Assembly (NCBI GenBank): GCA_964486335.1
Contig: CAZAMB010000002.1
Location: 124,001-188,000 of the forward strand
DNA: 64,000 bases
Origin: CAZAMB01 sp964486335
GTDB lineage: Bacteria; Planctomycetota; Phycisphaerae; UBA1845
Reading direction: 5' to 3'
In this document: one piece after another, positions 32,052 through 41,253 of the stretch
Layout of the letters: each line of letters starts with the position of its first letter
How positions within the stretch are numbered: position 1 is the stretch's first letter
Program-made: the position numbers and the translations under genes
Notes under the pieces: model-generated
The model's input: only the letters and a program-made list of their open reading frames with translations
Told to the model about the DNA's origin: nothing
Databases searched by the model: none

Positions 32052-33035
32052 ATGACCATGATCGCAACGTTGGAATCCATCGCCGAGAAGATTCGGTCGG
32101 GCGACCACGAAGCAGCGAAGAAATCGTTTGAGTCCGTCAAGAAAACGGCGGACAACGATTGCGAGCTTTTGTTCCTTCGCGGTTATCTCAAGGAATTGAG
32201 CCTGGACCGCGAAGGCGCCGCGACTGATTATGAGGCCGTTCTGAAGAAGGACGAGGAGCACACCGAAGCGGCTTTTCGCCTCGCGCTGTTGTGCGATCAG
32301 GCGGGCGACGACGACACGGCGCTGGAACTGTATGAACGCTGCACCGAACACCCGCCGATGCATGTCAACGCGGCGCTGAACCTGGCCGTGATCTATGAGG
32401 AATGCGGGCGGCTGGCCGATGCCGAGCATCTTGTTCGAGACGTGTTGCTGGAATTTCCGAATCACACGCGGGCGCGCGAATTCCTGGCGTCAATCCTCAG
32501 CGCGCAAACGATGCGTTTTGAGGATCAGTCACATCGTGGCCACGAGTCGCATGACGCCATCCTTGACGCGCCCATCACCGATTTCGAACTTAGCGTGCGA
32601 AGCCGCAACTGCCTCAAGCAGATGAGCATCCGAACGCTCGGCGACCTGCTGCGAACGACCGAGGCCGAGCTGCTTTCCTATAAGAATTTCGGCGAAACAT
32701 CGCTGAACGAGATCAAAGCGCTGCTGACGCAAAAAGGATTTCGGCTTGGGCATCTTGCCGAACCCGTCGAAGCACCCCAGCCGCTGCGCCAGCAGTCGTT
32801 GATGCGCTTCTCGGGCGACGCCGCGACCGCCATGCGGAAACCGATTGCTGAATTGGAACTTTCCGTGCGCTCACGAAAGTGCCTACAGCGGCTGGGGATC
32901 ACGATGCTCGGAGAGATGACCACTCGTTCGGAAGCGGAACTGCTGATGATCAAGAACTTCGGTCAGACCTCGCTTTCGGAAATCAAGCGCCAGCTTGCCC
33001 TTCACGGGCTTTCACTGCGCGAGCAGAGCACCTGA
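32052..33035 (+). CDS. TPR protein with two RNA-polymerase alpha-CTD modules
   Basis: A 327-residue protein. Residues 1-150 form about four TPR-like helical hairpins (ELLFLRGYLKELSLDREGAA; AALNLAVIYEECGRLADAEH). Two copies of the alpha-subunit C-terminal fold follow at about 174-235 (FELSVRSRNCLKQMSIRTLG..LLSYKNFGETSLNEIK) and 263-325 (LELSVRSRKCLQRLGITMLG..LLMIKNFGQTSLSEIK). Each copy keeps the helix-hairpin-helix residues that contact UP-element DNA and sigma in RNA polymerase. No assembly or Rpb-like N-domain is present, so it is not the alpha subunit. A role as DNA- or polymerase-binding regulator is inferred. ATG 32052 is chosen over an open upstream extension that reads through a repeat; ATG 32058 is also possible. 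Confidence 0.87.
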   Translation: MTMIATLESIAEKIRSGDHEAAKKSFESVKKTADNDCELLFLRGYLKELSLDREGAATDYEAVLKKDEEHTEAAFRLALLCDQAGDDDTALELYERCTEHPPMHVNAALNLAVIYEECGRLADAEHLVRDVLLEFPNHTRAREFLASILSAQTMRFEDQSHRGHESHDAILDAPITDFELSVRSRNCLKQMSIRTLGDLLRTTEAELLSYKNFGETSLNEIKALLTQKGFRLGHLAEPVEAPQPLRQQSLMRFSGDAATAMRKPIAELELSVRSRKCLQRLGITMLGEMTTRSEAELLMIKNFGQTSLSEIKRQLALHGLSLREQST

Positions 33036-33151
33036 CCGTCGATCCCGACTCCGGGCCCCGACTCAATTGCGCATGGCAGCGAATGCCTTACGGGGCTTCG
33101 GTCGGCAGTGCGCCGCGGGTTGGGAGAATCGCTGGGGCCGGATCGTCAAGC

Positions 33152-34408
33152 ATGAAGCGATCAATGATCTGGATTCTGCCCGCGACAGCCCTGATTGCGG
33201 GGACTACGATTGGTCTATGCACCCCGAATCCTCCGACGACACCGACCTTTGGAACGCTGCCATCGCAGGTTTCCGTTCGTCCGGTTCGCGTGCTGGTTGC
33301 GACAGGCGTGACGGCCGTCCGGGCGAGCAGTGAAAACGGATTGATCCTGTCTGAATCCGATCAGAAGTCGCCCGATTCGTTGCCTGGCAGGGAATGGATC
33401 GAGGCACGCGTCGCCGCGTCCGATCGAATCGACGTTGCCGACCGGCCTCGAACGGGCAACATCACGCTTGCGTCCGCGGGTGATGCGCCGATCAGTCTCG
33501 ACTTCGGCGGCGAAAACGCCTCTGCCACGAATTATCCCGGACGCATGCACTTGTCGGTCGAGGAACAGGGCGGAAGCACGCTATCGGTTATCAACGAAGT
33601 GGATGTGGAGGCGTACGTCGCTTGCGTGACGGCCAACGAGGTCTGGCCCGATTTTGAGGTCGAGGCACTGCAGGCGCAGGCGATCGCAACGCGAACCTAT
33701 GTACTCTATCACATGCTTCGGCGACCCAACGCGGTGTACGACGTGGTCGCCACGCAAGGGTCGCAGGTCTATCGCGGAATGCGCGACGACACCGTGGGGC
33801 GGCGCTCGCGGGAAGCCGCCGAGTATACGCGCGGACTCGTCAGCACATGGCGAGTCAACGGGGTTGACCAGTTGTTCTGCACTTACTACAGCGCGGCATG
33901 CGGTGGAATGTCGCAGTCCGCAGCCAGGCTGGGCGCAGAGGGAGACGTTGAACCGCTTGCCGGCGGCGTTCGGTGTGATTATTGCCGCATTGCGCCGGGA
34001 AAAAACTACCGTTGGGGTCCTGATCGAATCGGCGTTGACGAAGCGCTAGCGCGACTCACCGCCCGATATCCAGAACTTGCAGCCCTTGGGCGTATCGCCT
34101 CCATCAGTGTCGTCGATCAAACGCCGTCCGGACGGCCCATTGAATTGCGAATCGGCGGTGACCGCGGTGAGACTCGCGACATTCTGGCCGAGCGGTTTCG
34201 CCTCGCCGTCGGTCCCTCGGTCATGCGAAGCACGGACTGCTCGATTCGCGTCACGAATGGCGAAGTCCATTTCGACAACGGCAGGGGATTCGGGCACGGA
34301 TTGGGAATGTGCCAGTGGGGCGCGCAGGGACAAGCTTTGCAAGGCCGCCGCGCGGCTGAGATTCTCGCCTATTATTTTCCCGGTTCGCGATTGACGCGCG
34401 TGTACTAG
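33152..34408 (+). CDS. SpoIID/LytB-domain protein (amidase enhancer-like)
   Basis: A 418-residue exported protein. Signal peptide MKRSMIWILPATALIAGTTIG is followed by a strand-rich region and the SpoIID domain: VINEVDVEAYVACVTANEVW, the catalytic-Glu helix region ALQAQAIATRTYVLYH, FCTYYSAACGGMSQSA and the closing GRGFGHGLGMCQWGAQGQAL. SpoIID is a lytic transglycosylase in sporulating Firmicutes; in non-sporulating phyla it probably trims denuded glycan strands or supports cell-wall turnover. The extra pair CDYC near residue 280 could form a disulphide. It follows the TPR/alpha-CTD gene by about 115 bp. The frame is open upstream, but ATG 33152 gives a clean signal peptide. Confidence 0.88.
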   Translation: MKRSMIWILPATALIAGTTIGLCTPNPPTTPTFGTLPSQVSVRPVRVLVATGVTAVRASSENGLILSESDQKSPDSLPGREWIEARVAASDRIDVADRPRTGNITLASAGDAPISLDFGGENASATNYPGRMHLSVEEQGGSTLSVINEVDVEAYVACVTANEVWPDFEVEALQAQAIATRTYVLYHMLRRPNAVYDVVATQGSQVYRGMRDDTVGRRSREAAEYTRGLVSTWRVNGVDQLFCTYYSAACGGMSQSAARLGAEGDVEPLAGGVRCDYCRIAPGKNYRWGPDRIGVDEALARLTARYPELAALGRIASISVVDQTPSGRPIELRIGGDRGETRDILAERFRLAVGPSVMRSTDCSIRVTNGEVHFDNGRGFGHGLGMCQWGAQGQALQGRRAAEILAYYFPGSRLTRVY

Positions 34409-34450
34409 AGAGCACTTCCCAACCAAGCGTGACATCAAATGAACGAACAT

Positions 34451-34478
34451 CCGCGCGAACTGAAGTTCGCGGCTCGCC
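34451..34478 (-). repeat. palindromic GCGAGCCGCG-family element
   Basis: Exact inverse copy of the 28-base element at 4009-4036 (foot GGCGAGC, stem CGCGAAC, loop TTCA, stem GTTCGCG). It lies between the convergent SpoIID-like gene and the secreted-protein gene at 34499. Confidence 0.75.
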
Positions 34479-34498
34479 AAAGGTGAGGGTTGACTGCT

Positions 34499-36475
34499 CT
34501 ATCGGAGCGGGTCCATTCCGGCCAATACGGTCTCGAACCAATCCGACAAGTCGATGTCGCCGTCGAGATCGAAATCGAATCGGTGCAGACACTGTTCGCT
34601 CGGCGCGGCGAATCCGACTTCTTCCAGGCTACCGCTGAAACACCGCTCGAACGCGGCCGCATCGGCCAAGTCCCGATCGCCGTCGCCGTCATAATCGCCG
34701 TAGAGACATCCGTCGCGGCAGGGTGAATCGGGACAGGAGATTCCCTCGCACAGGCCGGGATCGCCGCAGACCGGTGACCCGCCGCTGGCAAGACACAGCG
34801 AGCGGGGAAATCCCTGAAGGCAGATCCCGGACGTCGGAAACCGGCAGGTCACCGGATCGAGCGGCAGGCAGGCTCCGACCGGCGTGGTCAACGGACACAG
34901 ATCGGCACAGTCATGAATGCTGTCGGCGTCGGAATCGCGCACGGCCTCACAGTCGTCGGGAATGTCGTCGCCGTCACAATCGGGATCGCACTCGTCTGGA
35001 ACGCCGTTGAAGTCGCAGTCACTGCTGGTCATTTCCGCAAGATCGCACGCGTCCGGAATGTGGTTTCCGTTGCAGTCCGTCTCGCACTCGTCGGGGATTC
35101 CGTTGGCGTTGCAGTCCGCGCTTTCACCGCAGGGCGCGACACAGTGGGGCATGAAGCAGCTTACATCGCACGCATCGAGCACTTCGTTTCCATTGCAGTC
35201 GATCAGACCCAGCGCCGGTCCGATGGTTTCGATGGAAAGCGACGAAGGCGTTCCGGGCTTGAACAGTCCCAGCGTCGCGGTCGTCGGAGCGGGGCCGACG
35301 TTGGCTTCGAAGCGAAAGTTGTACAATGTGCTCCAGCGAAGAGCGTTGGCATTGCGATCGACGGAAAAACTCGTCGTCGACCAGGAGACGGCGTCGGGCA
35401 GTAAGGTGCCGACCCAATCAGCGTTGCTGAACAGTTCGCCGCTGTGGTAATCCACGTCGTGAAAGCCGACGCCGCGCACGATCGCGCCCTGCGGGATGGG
35501 CACGCGAAATGATCCACCCGATCGGTCGGAATTCAGATTCTCGATGGCGTACTCATATCGCCAGAATCCGCCGCCGGCAGGCAAGGCCTTGGCGGCCAAT
35601 AAGAACAACCCGTCGCCCGGCGCGCGCGCGAACGCAAGGTCGACCGAAGAATCGGAATCCGCCCAGGCGAGAACGGCCGGTTTCGTCATACCGCGATTCA
35701 GCGCCGGCGACGTAATCGTCATCGTGTACGTACCGGTTCCCGGATCGTGCAGCGTGACGCGGGCAAATGTCGCGTTGTTCTCGCCGTTTCCAGCGGCCGC
35801 GTCGGCGGGGTGAACATAATGCGCCTGAACGAAATAGACGGCTCCGGGATTCAGCGCCGGGGCAAGGTCTGAATGTCGCACCTGGATTCGCTGGGCAATG
35901 GTGCCGACGGCATGGACCGTACCGATGGGATGGGGAAAGAACCCGGTAAACGCATTGACCGTGGATGATCGACTCGTATTCAGGCGATCTCCGTTGAGTC
36001 CCGCGCTGTTGGCATCGGTGCAACCGGGTCGAAGCTCCGGACCCGCCACATTCGGATTGGCACAAACCGGGCCGCACGTTCCCGGCTCGTTCGATCCGGG
36101 ATAAACATGTTTCACCCACGATGTACCGATCTGTTCGAACCGACCGTTCATCAAGCGAAACATTCCCTGGCGAAGGACGGCGTGTTGATTGCTCGTTTCG
36201 TTTAGAACGAGCGTGGCATCGCCCATGTTGCAGGCGATGGTTCCGATGGAAAACGCGTCGATCGGTTCGCTCGACCCTGACGGCGTCTCGCTGTCATAGT
36301 TTGAGACGCCCGTGATCGCCGTAACGATGACGTCAGGACCCAAACTGGCGACGCCGTCATACGAAACAGGATCGGTCGAATCAGGTGAATCTGCGATGAC
36401 TCGGGTTGCGGCGGATCCGAAGGCGCACAGCACAATCGCGATCAGGCCGATCATCGGCCGCCACATGCGTTTCAT
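34499..36475 (-). CDS. large secreted protein with thrombospondin-3-like Ca repeats and dockerin-like end
   Basis: A 658-residue exported protein with signal peptide MKRMWRPMIGLIAIVLCAFG. Residues about 30-440 are strand-rich, uncharacterised and low in cysteine. Then come tandem Ca-binding repeats of the form DCNxNGIPDxCD (LIDCNGNEVLDACDVS; DCNANGIPDECE; DCNGNHIPDACD; DCDFNGVPDECD; DCDGDDIPDDCE), as in thrombospondin type 3 and many Planctomycetota surface proteins. The C-terminus has a dockerin-like pair, YGDYDGDGDRDLADAAAFER and FDFDLDGDIDLSDWFE. Function unknown; a calcium-stiffened stalk on the cell surface is plausible. It is isolated, with repeats or gaps on both sides. Confidence 0.78.
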   Translation of the reverse strand: MKRMWRPMIGLIAIVLCAFGSAATRVIADSPDSTDPVSYDGVASLGPDVIVTAITGVSNYDSETPSGSSEPIDAFSIGTIACNMGDATLVLNETSNQHAVLRQGMFRLMNGRFEQIGTSWVKHVYPGSNEPGTCGPVCANPNVAGPELRPGCTDANSAGLNGDRLNTSRSSTVNAFTGFFPHPIGTVHAVGTIAQRIQVRHSDLAPALNPGAVYFVQAHYVHPADAAAGNGENNATFARVTLHDPGTGTYTMTITSPALNRGMTKPAVLAWADSDSSVDLAFARAPGDGLFLLAAKALPAGGGFWRYEYAIENLNSDRSGGSFRVPIPQGAIVRGVGFHDVDYHSGELFSNADWVGTLLPDAVSWSTTSFSVDRNANALRWSTLYNFRFEANVGPAPTTATLGLFKPGTPSSLSIETIGPALGLIDCNGNEVLDACDVSCFMPHCVAPCGESADCNANGIPDECETDCNGNHIPDACDLAEMTSSDCDFNGVPDECDPDCDGDDIPDDCEAVRDSDADSIHDCADLCPLTTPVGACLPLDPVTCRFPTSGICLQGFPRSLCLASGGSPVCGDPGLCEGISCPDSPCRDGCLYGDYDGDGDRDLADAAAFERCFSGSLEEVGFAAPSEQCLHRFDFDLDGDIDLSDWFETVLAGMDPLR

Positions 36476-36632
36476 TTACGAAATCCCCCTCCGAGACTGG
36501 AGCCCCCCAAAGCAAAATCATAGGGACTGTGCGCCCGAATCGCAACATGAATGAATGGAACCGCGGGATGTCCAGAAATCTCTGCTGTTTTTTAGGACGT
36601 GAACCCACAAGAACCGGTTCAGACGGATAGAG

Positions 36633-37502
36633 CTAACGACTCAGAATAACGATGCCGGCGCCGGCGGCGGCGGTTAGCAGGGCTTCTCTTTCAACGAGCA
36701 GCGTCTTGCCCGCCTCGACGACCAGCATCTTTGCGCCGTTCCGGGCCAAATTCGCGATCGTTTCCGGACCGACCGTCGGTACGTCGAATCGCATGTCCTG
36801 ATCGGGCTTGGCCGTCTTTACCAGTGTCCAGCCTCCGCGCGGGCAAAGTTGTCCGGCACGTTCGATCATTCGATCGGTGCCTTCGATGGCCTCCACCGCA
36901 ATCACTTCGGTCTCCTTGACCGCGACCGATTGTCCGATGTCCAGTCTTCCCATCTCCTTGGCGATCGTCCAACCGAACTCCGCGTCGCGCATTTGGGCTG
37001 AAGACGGCTTCGTTCTGGTGAGCACGCCCTCGGGCGCTAAATGTTCCTGCGAGTATTGCGTACAGTCGCTCATGTGGATTCCGTACTTTGCGAACTCGTC
37101 TGCCACCGCGCGAAGAACCGCATCGTTGCGTTTGTCCTTCAGCTCACCGAACCAGATTCTCAGCGCTGTCCAATCGGGCAGCAAGCGAAACAGTCGAAAC
37201 CGCCCATACATCGCCGACTTGCGAACAGCCCCGGCGAGAATCACTTCGCGTGCGTCCTGCCGTTGCAAAAGTCGAATCCATCGACCCGGTCGCGCCAGTC
37301 CCGCCCAGTGAAACGAATCGGCGTTCTTGGCCAATGCGGGGTCGGCGAATCCGCGCAACCCAACCACCGATACGCGCCGACCGGCCTGTCGTGCTCCCTC
37401 AACCACCATAAAAGGAAAGCGACCGGAACCCGCAATGATTCCAAGGCACGCTCCTGGCGCGGCGGTTCCCCCGGGTTGGACTTCCGTGTTCAAGGTTGTC
37501 AT
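36633..37502 (-). CDS. lpxI: LpxI-type UDP-2,3-diacylglucosamine pyrophosphatase
   Basis: A 289-residue DUF1009/LpxI protein. Recognisable parts are CLGIIAGSGRFPFMVVEGAR, VSVVGLRGFADP, VILAGAVRKSAMYG, LLSD-type DCTQYSQEHLAPEGVLT and the C-terminal KTAKPDQDMRFDVPTVGPET. It hydrolyses UDP-2,3-diacylglucosamine to lipid X in lipid A synthesis, replacing LpxH. ATG 37502 gives the normal length; an in-frame TTG at 37559 would overlap the kinase stop by 4 bases but adds 19 residues without homology. It is third in the sigma-kinase-lpxI series on the minus strand. Confidence 0.93.
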   Translation of the reverse strand: MTTLNTEVQPGGTAAPGACLGIIAGSGRFPFMVVEGARQAGRRVSVVGLRGFADPALAKNADSFHWAGLARPGRWIRLLQRQDAREVILAGAVRKSAMYGRFRLFRLLPDWTALRIWFGELKDKRNDAVLRAVADEFAKYGIHMSDCTQYSQEHLAPEGVLTRTKPSSAQMRDAEFGWTIAKEMGRLDIGQSVAVKETEVIAVEAIEGTDRMIERAGQLCPRGGWTLVKTAKPDQDMRFDVPTVGPETIANLARNGAKMLVVEAGKTLLVEREALLTAAAGAGIVILSR

Positions 37503-37555
37503 CGTATCGATGAAACGCCAATGGGAAACAGCGCGCCGATCAAGCACGAATACGG

Positions 37556-40500
37556 TCAAGGAGGCGGCATGATGGCGGGAGCCGTCGCTTTGCGAAATGT
37601 CGCGGCCAGTTCGGGACGACCGGTCAATTCATATAGCCTTTGGAATTGGCTGGTCACGCGAACAGTCAATGGGTGTTCCGGACCTTTTGCTGATTGAATC
37701 GTCGGCACGCTCGACAGCAGCAGCGCTTCCGCTTCGCCGTACTGTTCCTGCCGCATCAGGCTCTCCGCCAAATCGCATTTGGCCTCGGCCGTTTCCCAAT
37801 GGTCATCCGAGAGCTTTCTGACTCGAATGTCGACCGCCTCGCGAAACAACTGCTCAGCCGCTAGCGCATCCTCTTTTCGGAGCAACAGGTTCCCCATGCC
37901 CATCAAACCATAGGCGACATAGGGATGGTCCGGACCCCCCGAGGCTCGAAACACGTCCGTCGCTTCGCGCAGCAGCGATTCGGCCTCCTCGTATTTTTCG
38001 AGGCGACAGAGGATATCCCCAAGAGTGAATCGGCTTTGCCCCACGTCAACATGCCCGGGTTTGAGCACCCTCAGGCGCATCGCCAGGGCTTCACGGGCGT
38101 AGGGTTCCGCGGCCTTGGGGTCACCCATCTCAGTGAGCGTGACCGCCAGTCCATTGAGCGTCCAGCCGATCGACGGATGGTCGCCGGCGTAAAGGCGGCG
38201 CTTGAGGATGAGTGCCTCGTCGTACATGGTCCGCGACTCTTCGAACGAACCTTGCTCTCGCAACATTTCCGCCAGATTGGAGAGCACCAACGCGGTGTCC
38301 TCGTGATCATCACCCATCGTCTTTCGAGCAATTGCCAGGGCGATTCGCAACTGCTCAGCCGCCGCGCCGATTCGACCATGACGATGAAGCACCGCGGAGA
38401 GATTATTGTGGGCAATGATCAATCGCGGGTGCTCCCGACCATGGGCGTTTTCGAGCAATTGAATGGAACTGCGAAAGGCCTGCTCCGCCTTTGCATATTC
38501 GCCACGCCCATACCATACCTTTCCCATTCCTTCGAGGCCGTCCACGAGCTTCGGGCTGTTGTGTCCCACGAGAAGCGTTTGCTGCTGCAGTGCTTCCTGA
38601 TAAAAAGGCTCCGCCGCGGCGACATCGCCTTTGGCCAGGAGTGTTTCCGCCAGCATCATCTGCGAGCCCGCCAGCATGGGATGCCGATCCCCAAACGCCA
38701 TGCGTTCGATGTTGATCGCTTCACGAAAAAGCGTTTCCGCTTCGGTGAACTTTCCTCTTTCATGCAGAATCACGGCCAGGTTGTGTAGCGACTCGGCGAT
38801 GTCAGGGTGGTTTTCCTCGGTAAGCCTTCGGCGCTTGGCCAGAACGTCACGAGCAATGCGCTCGGCCTCGCCGACCTGCCCTCGGGCGAGCAGCACTGTT
38901 GAGACACTGTTCCAAAGGTCCGCGAGCTTGAGATCGTCCTCAGGTCGAAACCGATTTCGGAGGTCGATCGCCTCGCGGAGCGGGGACTCACATAGCTCAA
39001 TATGCCCGGTCCGCTCCTCCAGAATCGACAGGCTCGAAAGGCTTTCCGCAAGATCAAGATGCTCCGCGGCTCCGGCATTGGCAGCGGATGCCAAATCCCG
39101 CCGCAATCGAAGCGCCTCCTCGATCAGCGGCCTGCCCGACTCGTACAATGTAAGGTTGACGTAGACCATTCCGATGGTGTTCATCAATGCAGCCCGCACG
39201 GCCGGCTGTTCGACCAGTTCCACGCGGACCCGTTCCGCGCCTCGTTCCAAGACCTCCCGCGCCGTTACCGCATTGCCTCGGGCCTCACTCGGATCGGAAA
39301 CCCGAAACAGATTGACGAGGAACTCCGTGGTCTTTCTCGCGGTTTCGGCCTCCTTCCGGGAGACCGTCTCCGCGAGAAGCGCCCGGATCAGGTTCGCGTC
39401 GGACCTTGCATACAGCACGCTCATCCACGCTCCGAATGCGATCGTCGCAAAAAACACGAGCGCTGCCATTGCTGCGGGAAACTTGTGCCGCTCGACCAGC
39501 TTGCGAAGCTGGTAGGTCGCGCTCGGTCGCCGCGCCAGAATGGGCTGTCGAAGAAAATATCGTTCGATATCCTCCGCCAGACCCGCCACGCTCGCGTAAC
39601 GCCGCTCGGGATCCTTCTCCAGTGCTTTGAGGACAATGGTCTCAAGGTCGCCGCGCAGGTCATTGCGAATCAAGCCGGGTCTGCGCGGAGCCGCCTCACA
39701 GATAACCCGAACGGCTTCATGCACCGCGAAGCTCTTGACATCGTAAGGTGATTGGTCGGTCAGCAGTTCGTACAGAATGACGCCGAGCGAATACACGTCC
39801 GTCCGCAAGTCGATCTCATCGGACTTTCCGCGAGCTTGTTCCGGACTCATGTAGGCCAACGTCCCTTGGATACGCCCGACTTCCGTGACCACGGTCGTGG
39901 CCGCCATGTCGGCGTCGGTGAGCTTGGCCAGTCCGAAATCCAGAACTTTCGGGCGACTCCAGGTTCTGGTCCCAACTGTGGATGACCTCGTGGCCGAATC
40001 AGGCCGAACATCCACCACGAGGATATTGGCGGGTTTCAGATCGCGATGAATCACGCCTTTCTGATGGGCATGTTGCACGGCGTGGCACACCTCGACGAAC
40101 AGTTCGAGTCGCTGACGAATCGAAGGGCTGAACGACGCCGCGTATTCGTCGAGCCGAGGCCCATCAACCAGCTCCATGGCAAAATAGGGTTGGGGTCCGC
40201 CGATACCCGTTTCCGCGAAACCGGCTTCGATAATCTGTGCGATGCCGGGGTGTTGCAATCGCCCGAGCACTCGCGCCTCATATTCAAACCGACGACGCAT
40301 TTGCTCCGACGAAAATGGTGCGCGAAGGACCTTGAGCGCGACGCGCCGCCGAGGATGCTGCTGTTCCGCCTCGTAGACTGTCCCCATCCCGCCTTCGCCC
40401 AGTTTGCGGATGATGCGATAGCTGCCGATCTGCTCGGGAATCGTTGCTGAACGGTCTTCTCCCGCCAGCGCCGATGCCAGGAGCCGAGCGCCGCTCCCCA

Positions 40501-40681
40501 CGGCCGTGGTTTCCATCAACCCGACCGGCTTCGCGTCGTGCGCGAGCAGTTCCTCTACTTCCCGGCGAAGTTCCGAGTCATCACCGCAATTCGACCCAAG
40601 GAAGCGTTCCCGGTCCGCCCCCGAAAGAACGCACGCCTCCTCGAACAACCGCATGACCTGCCGATAACGCTCTGTCTTCAA
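37556..40681 (-). CDS. membrane Ser/Thr protein kinase with extracytoplasmic TPR array
   Basis: A 1041-residue Hanks-type receptor kinase. A 50-residue N-terminal helix bundle typical of these Planctomycetota kinases (RYRQVMRLFEEACVL) precedes the catalytic domain: glycine loop GEGGMGTVYEA, ATP lysine Lys117 in RRVALKVL, catalytic Asp214 in IHRDLKPANI, metal Asp248 in LDFGLAKL and the activation end GTLAYMSPEQARG. One membrane helix near residue 410 (MAALVFFATIAFGAWMSVLY) leads to about 600 residues of TPR repeats, presumably outside. It overlaps the ECF sigma gene upstream by 4 bases, the classic ECF-kinase pair in which the kinase is thought to control the sigma factor. Confidence 0.93.
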   Translation of the reverse strand: MKTERYRQVMRLFEEACVLSGADRERFLGSNCGDDSELRREVEELLAHDAKPVGLMETTAVGSGARLLASALAGEDRSATIPEQIGSYRIIRKLGEGGMGTVYEAEQQHPRRRVALKVLRAPFSSEQMRRRFEYEARVLGRLQHPGIAQIIEAGFAETGIGGPQPYFAMELVDGPRLDEYAASFSPSIRQRLELFVEVCHAVQHAHQKGVIHRDLKPANILVVDVRPDSATRSSTVGTRTWSRPKVLDFGLAKLTDADMAATTVVTEVGRIQGTLAYMSPEQARGKSDEIDLRTDVYSLGVILYELLTDQSPYDVKSFAVHEAVRVICEAAPRRPGLIRNDLRGDLETIVLKALEKDPERRYASVAGLAEDIERYFLRQPILARRPSATYQLRKLVERHKFPAAMAALVFFATIAFGAWMSVLYARSDANLIRALLAETVSRKEAETARKTTEFLVNLFRVSDPSEARGNAVTAREVLERGAERVRVELVEQPAVRAALMNTIGMVYVNLTLYESGRPLIEEALRLRRDLASAANAGAAEHLDLAESLSSLSILEERTGHIELCESPLREAIDLRNRFRPEDDLKLADLWNSVSTVLLARGQVGEAERIARDVLAKRRRLTEENHPDIAESLHNLAVILHERGKFTEAETLFREAINIERMAFGDRHPMLAGSQMMLAETLLAKGDVAAAEPFYQEALQQQTLLVGHNSPKLVDGLEGMGKVWYGRGEYAKAEQAFRSSIQLLENAHGREHPRLIIAHNNLSAVLHRHGRIGAAAEQLRIALAIARKTMGDDHEDTALVLSNLAEMLREQGSFEESRTMYDEALILKRRLYAGDHPSIGWTLNGLAVTLTEMGDPKAAEPYAREALAMRLRVLKPGHVDVGQSRFTLGDILCRLEKYEEAESLLREATDVFRASGGPDHPYVAYGLMGMGNLLLRKEDALAAEQLFREAVDIRVRKLSDDHWETAEAKCDLAESLMRQEQYGEAEALLLSSVPTIQSAKGPEHPLTVRVTSQFQRLYELTGRPELAATFRKATAPAIMPPP

Positions 40682-41253
40682 TGATCGATCCCTCGACTCA
40701 ATTCACGACTCAACCACGCCTTGGCCCCGCGCCATTCATTCTCCGCCGTCGACCGCGACATGCCCGTGACGAGCGCGACGTCCTCAACCGTCAATCCTCC
40801 GAAAAATCGTAGCGTGACCACCCGGTGTTTGCGCTCATCCAATGTCTCAAGTTTGGTCAGCGCCGCATCCAGCGCGTCCAGGTCGATTTCGGCTTCCGCC
40901 GGCGGCGTCACGGCCGCATCCAGCGTGATCCGATCCCAACCCCCACCGCGTTTTTGAGAGCGCCGCCTCCGAGCGTGATCCGTGAGAATCTGCCGCATGG
41001 CCGTCGCCGCAACCGCGAAAAAGTGCGCTCGGTCACGCCATTGAACGGCCGTCTGATCGACCATTCGCAGGAATGCCTCATGAACCAGTGCCGTCGGCTG
41101 AAGCGTTTGGTTCGGGTTCTGGCGGTCGAAATAACTTCCAGCCAGCGCGCGCAGTTCGCCGTATACCAGCGGCATCAGACGCTCCGCGGCGCTTGGATCG
41201 CCCTTCCCCAGCTCGCAAAGAACTCGGGTGGCATGATGTGACGGATCGAGCAT
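40678..41253 (-). CDS. ECF RNA polymerase sigma factor of the kinase-associated (ECF-STK) type
   Basis: A 191-residue sigma factor. Region 2 reads LMPLVYGELRALAGSYFDRQ then TALVHEAFLRMVDQ, and region 4 TLRFFGGLTVEDVALVTGMS followed by the recognition helix RSTAENEWRGAKAWL. The 'LQPTALVHEAFLRL' wording and the length match the Planctomycetota/Acidobacteria ECF group paired with Ser/Thr kinases. It has no anti-sigma gene beside it; the downstream kinase overlaps it by 4 bases and is the likely regulator by phosphorylation. ATG 41253 is chosen over an upstream ATG adding 20 unrelated residues. Confidence 0.92.
   Translation of the reverse strand: MLDPSHHATRVLCELGKGDPSAAERLMPLVYGELRALAGSYFDRQNPNQTLQPTALVHEAFLRMVDQTAVQWRDRAHFFAVAATAMRQILTDHARRRRSQKRGGGWDRITLDAAVTPPAEAEIDLDALDAALTKLETLDERKHRVVTLRFFGGLTVEDVALVTGMSRSTAENEWRGAKAWLSRELSRGIDH

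Noticed and set aside
31418..32155. 245-codon minus-strand open frame in the pilT / alpha-CTD gap
   Set aside because: It overlaps the start of the conserved TPR/alpha-CTD gene, is Arg-rich, crosses a repeat element and shows no recognisable domain or ribosome-binding site.
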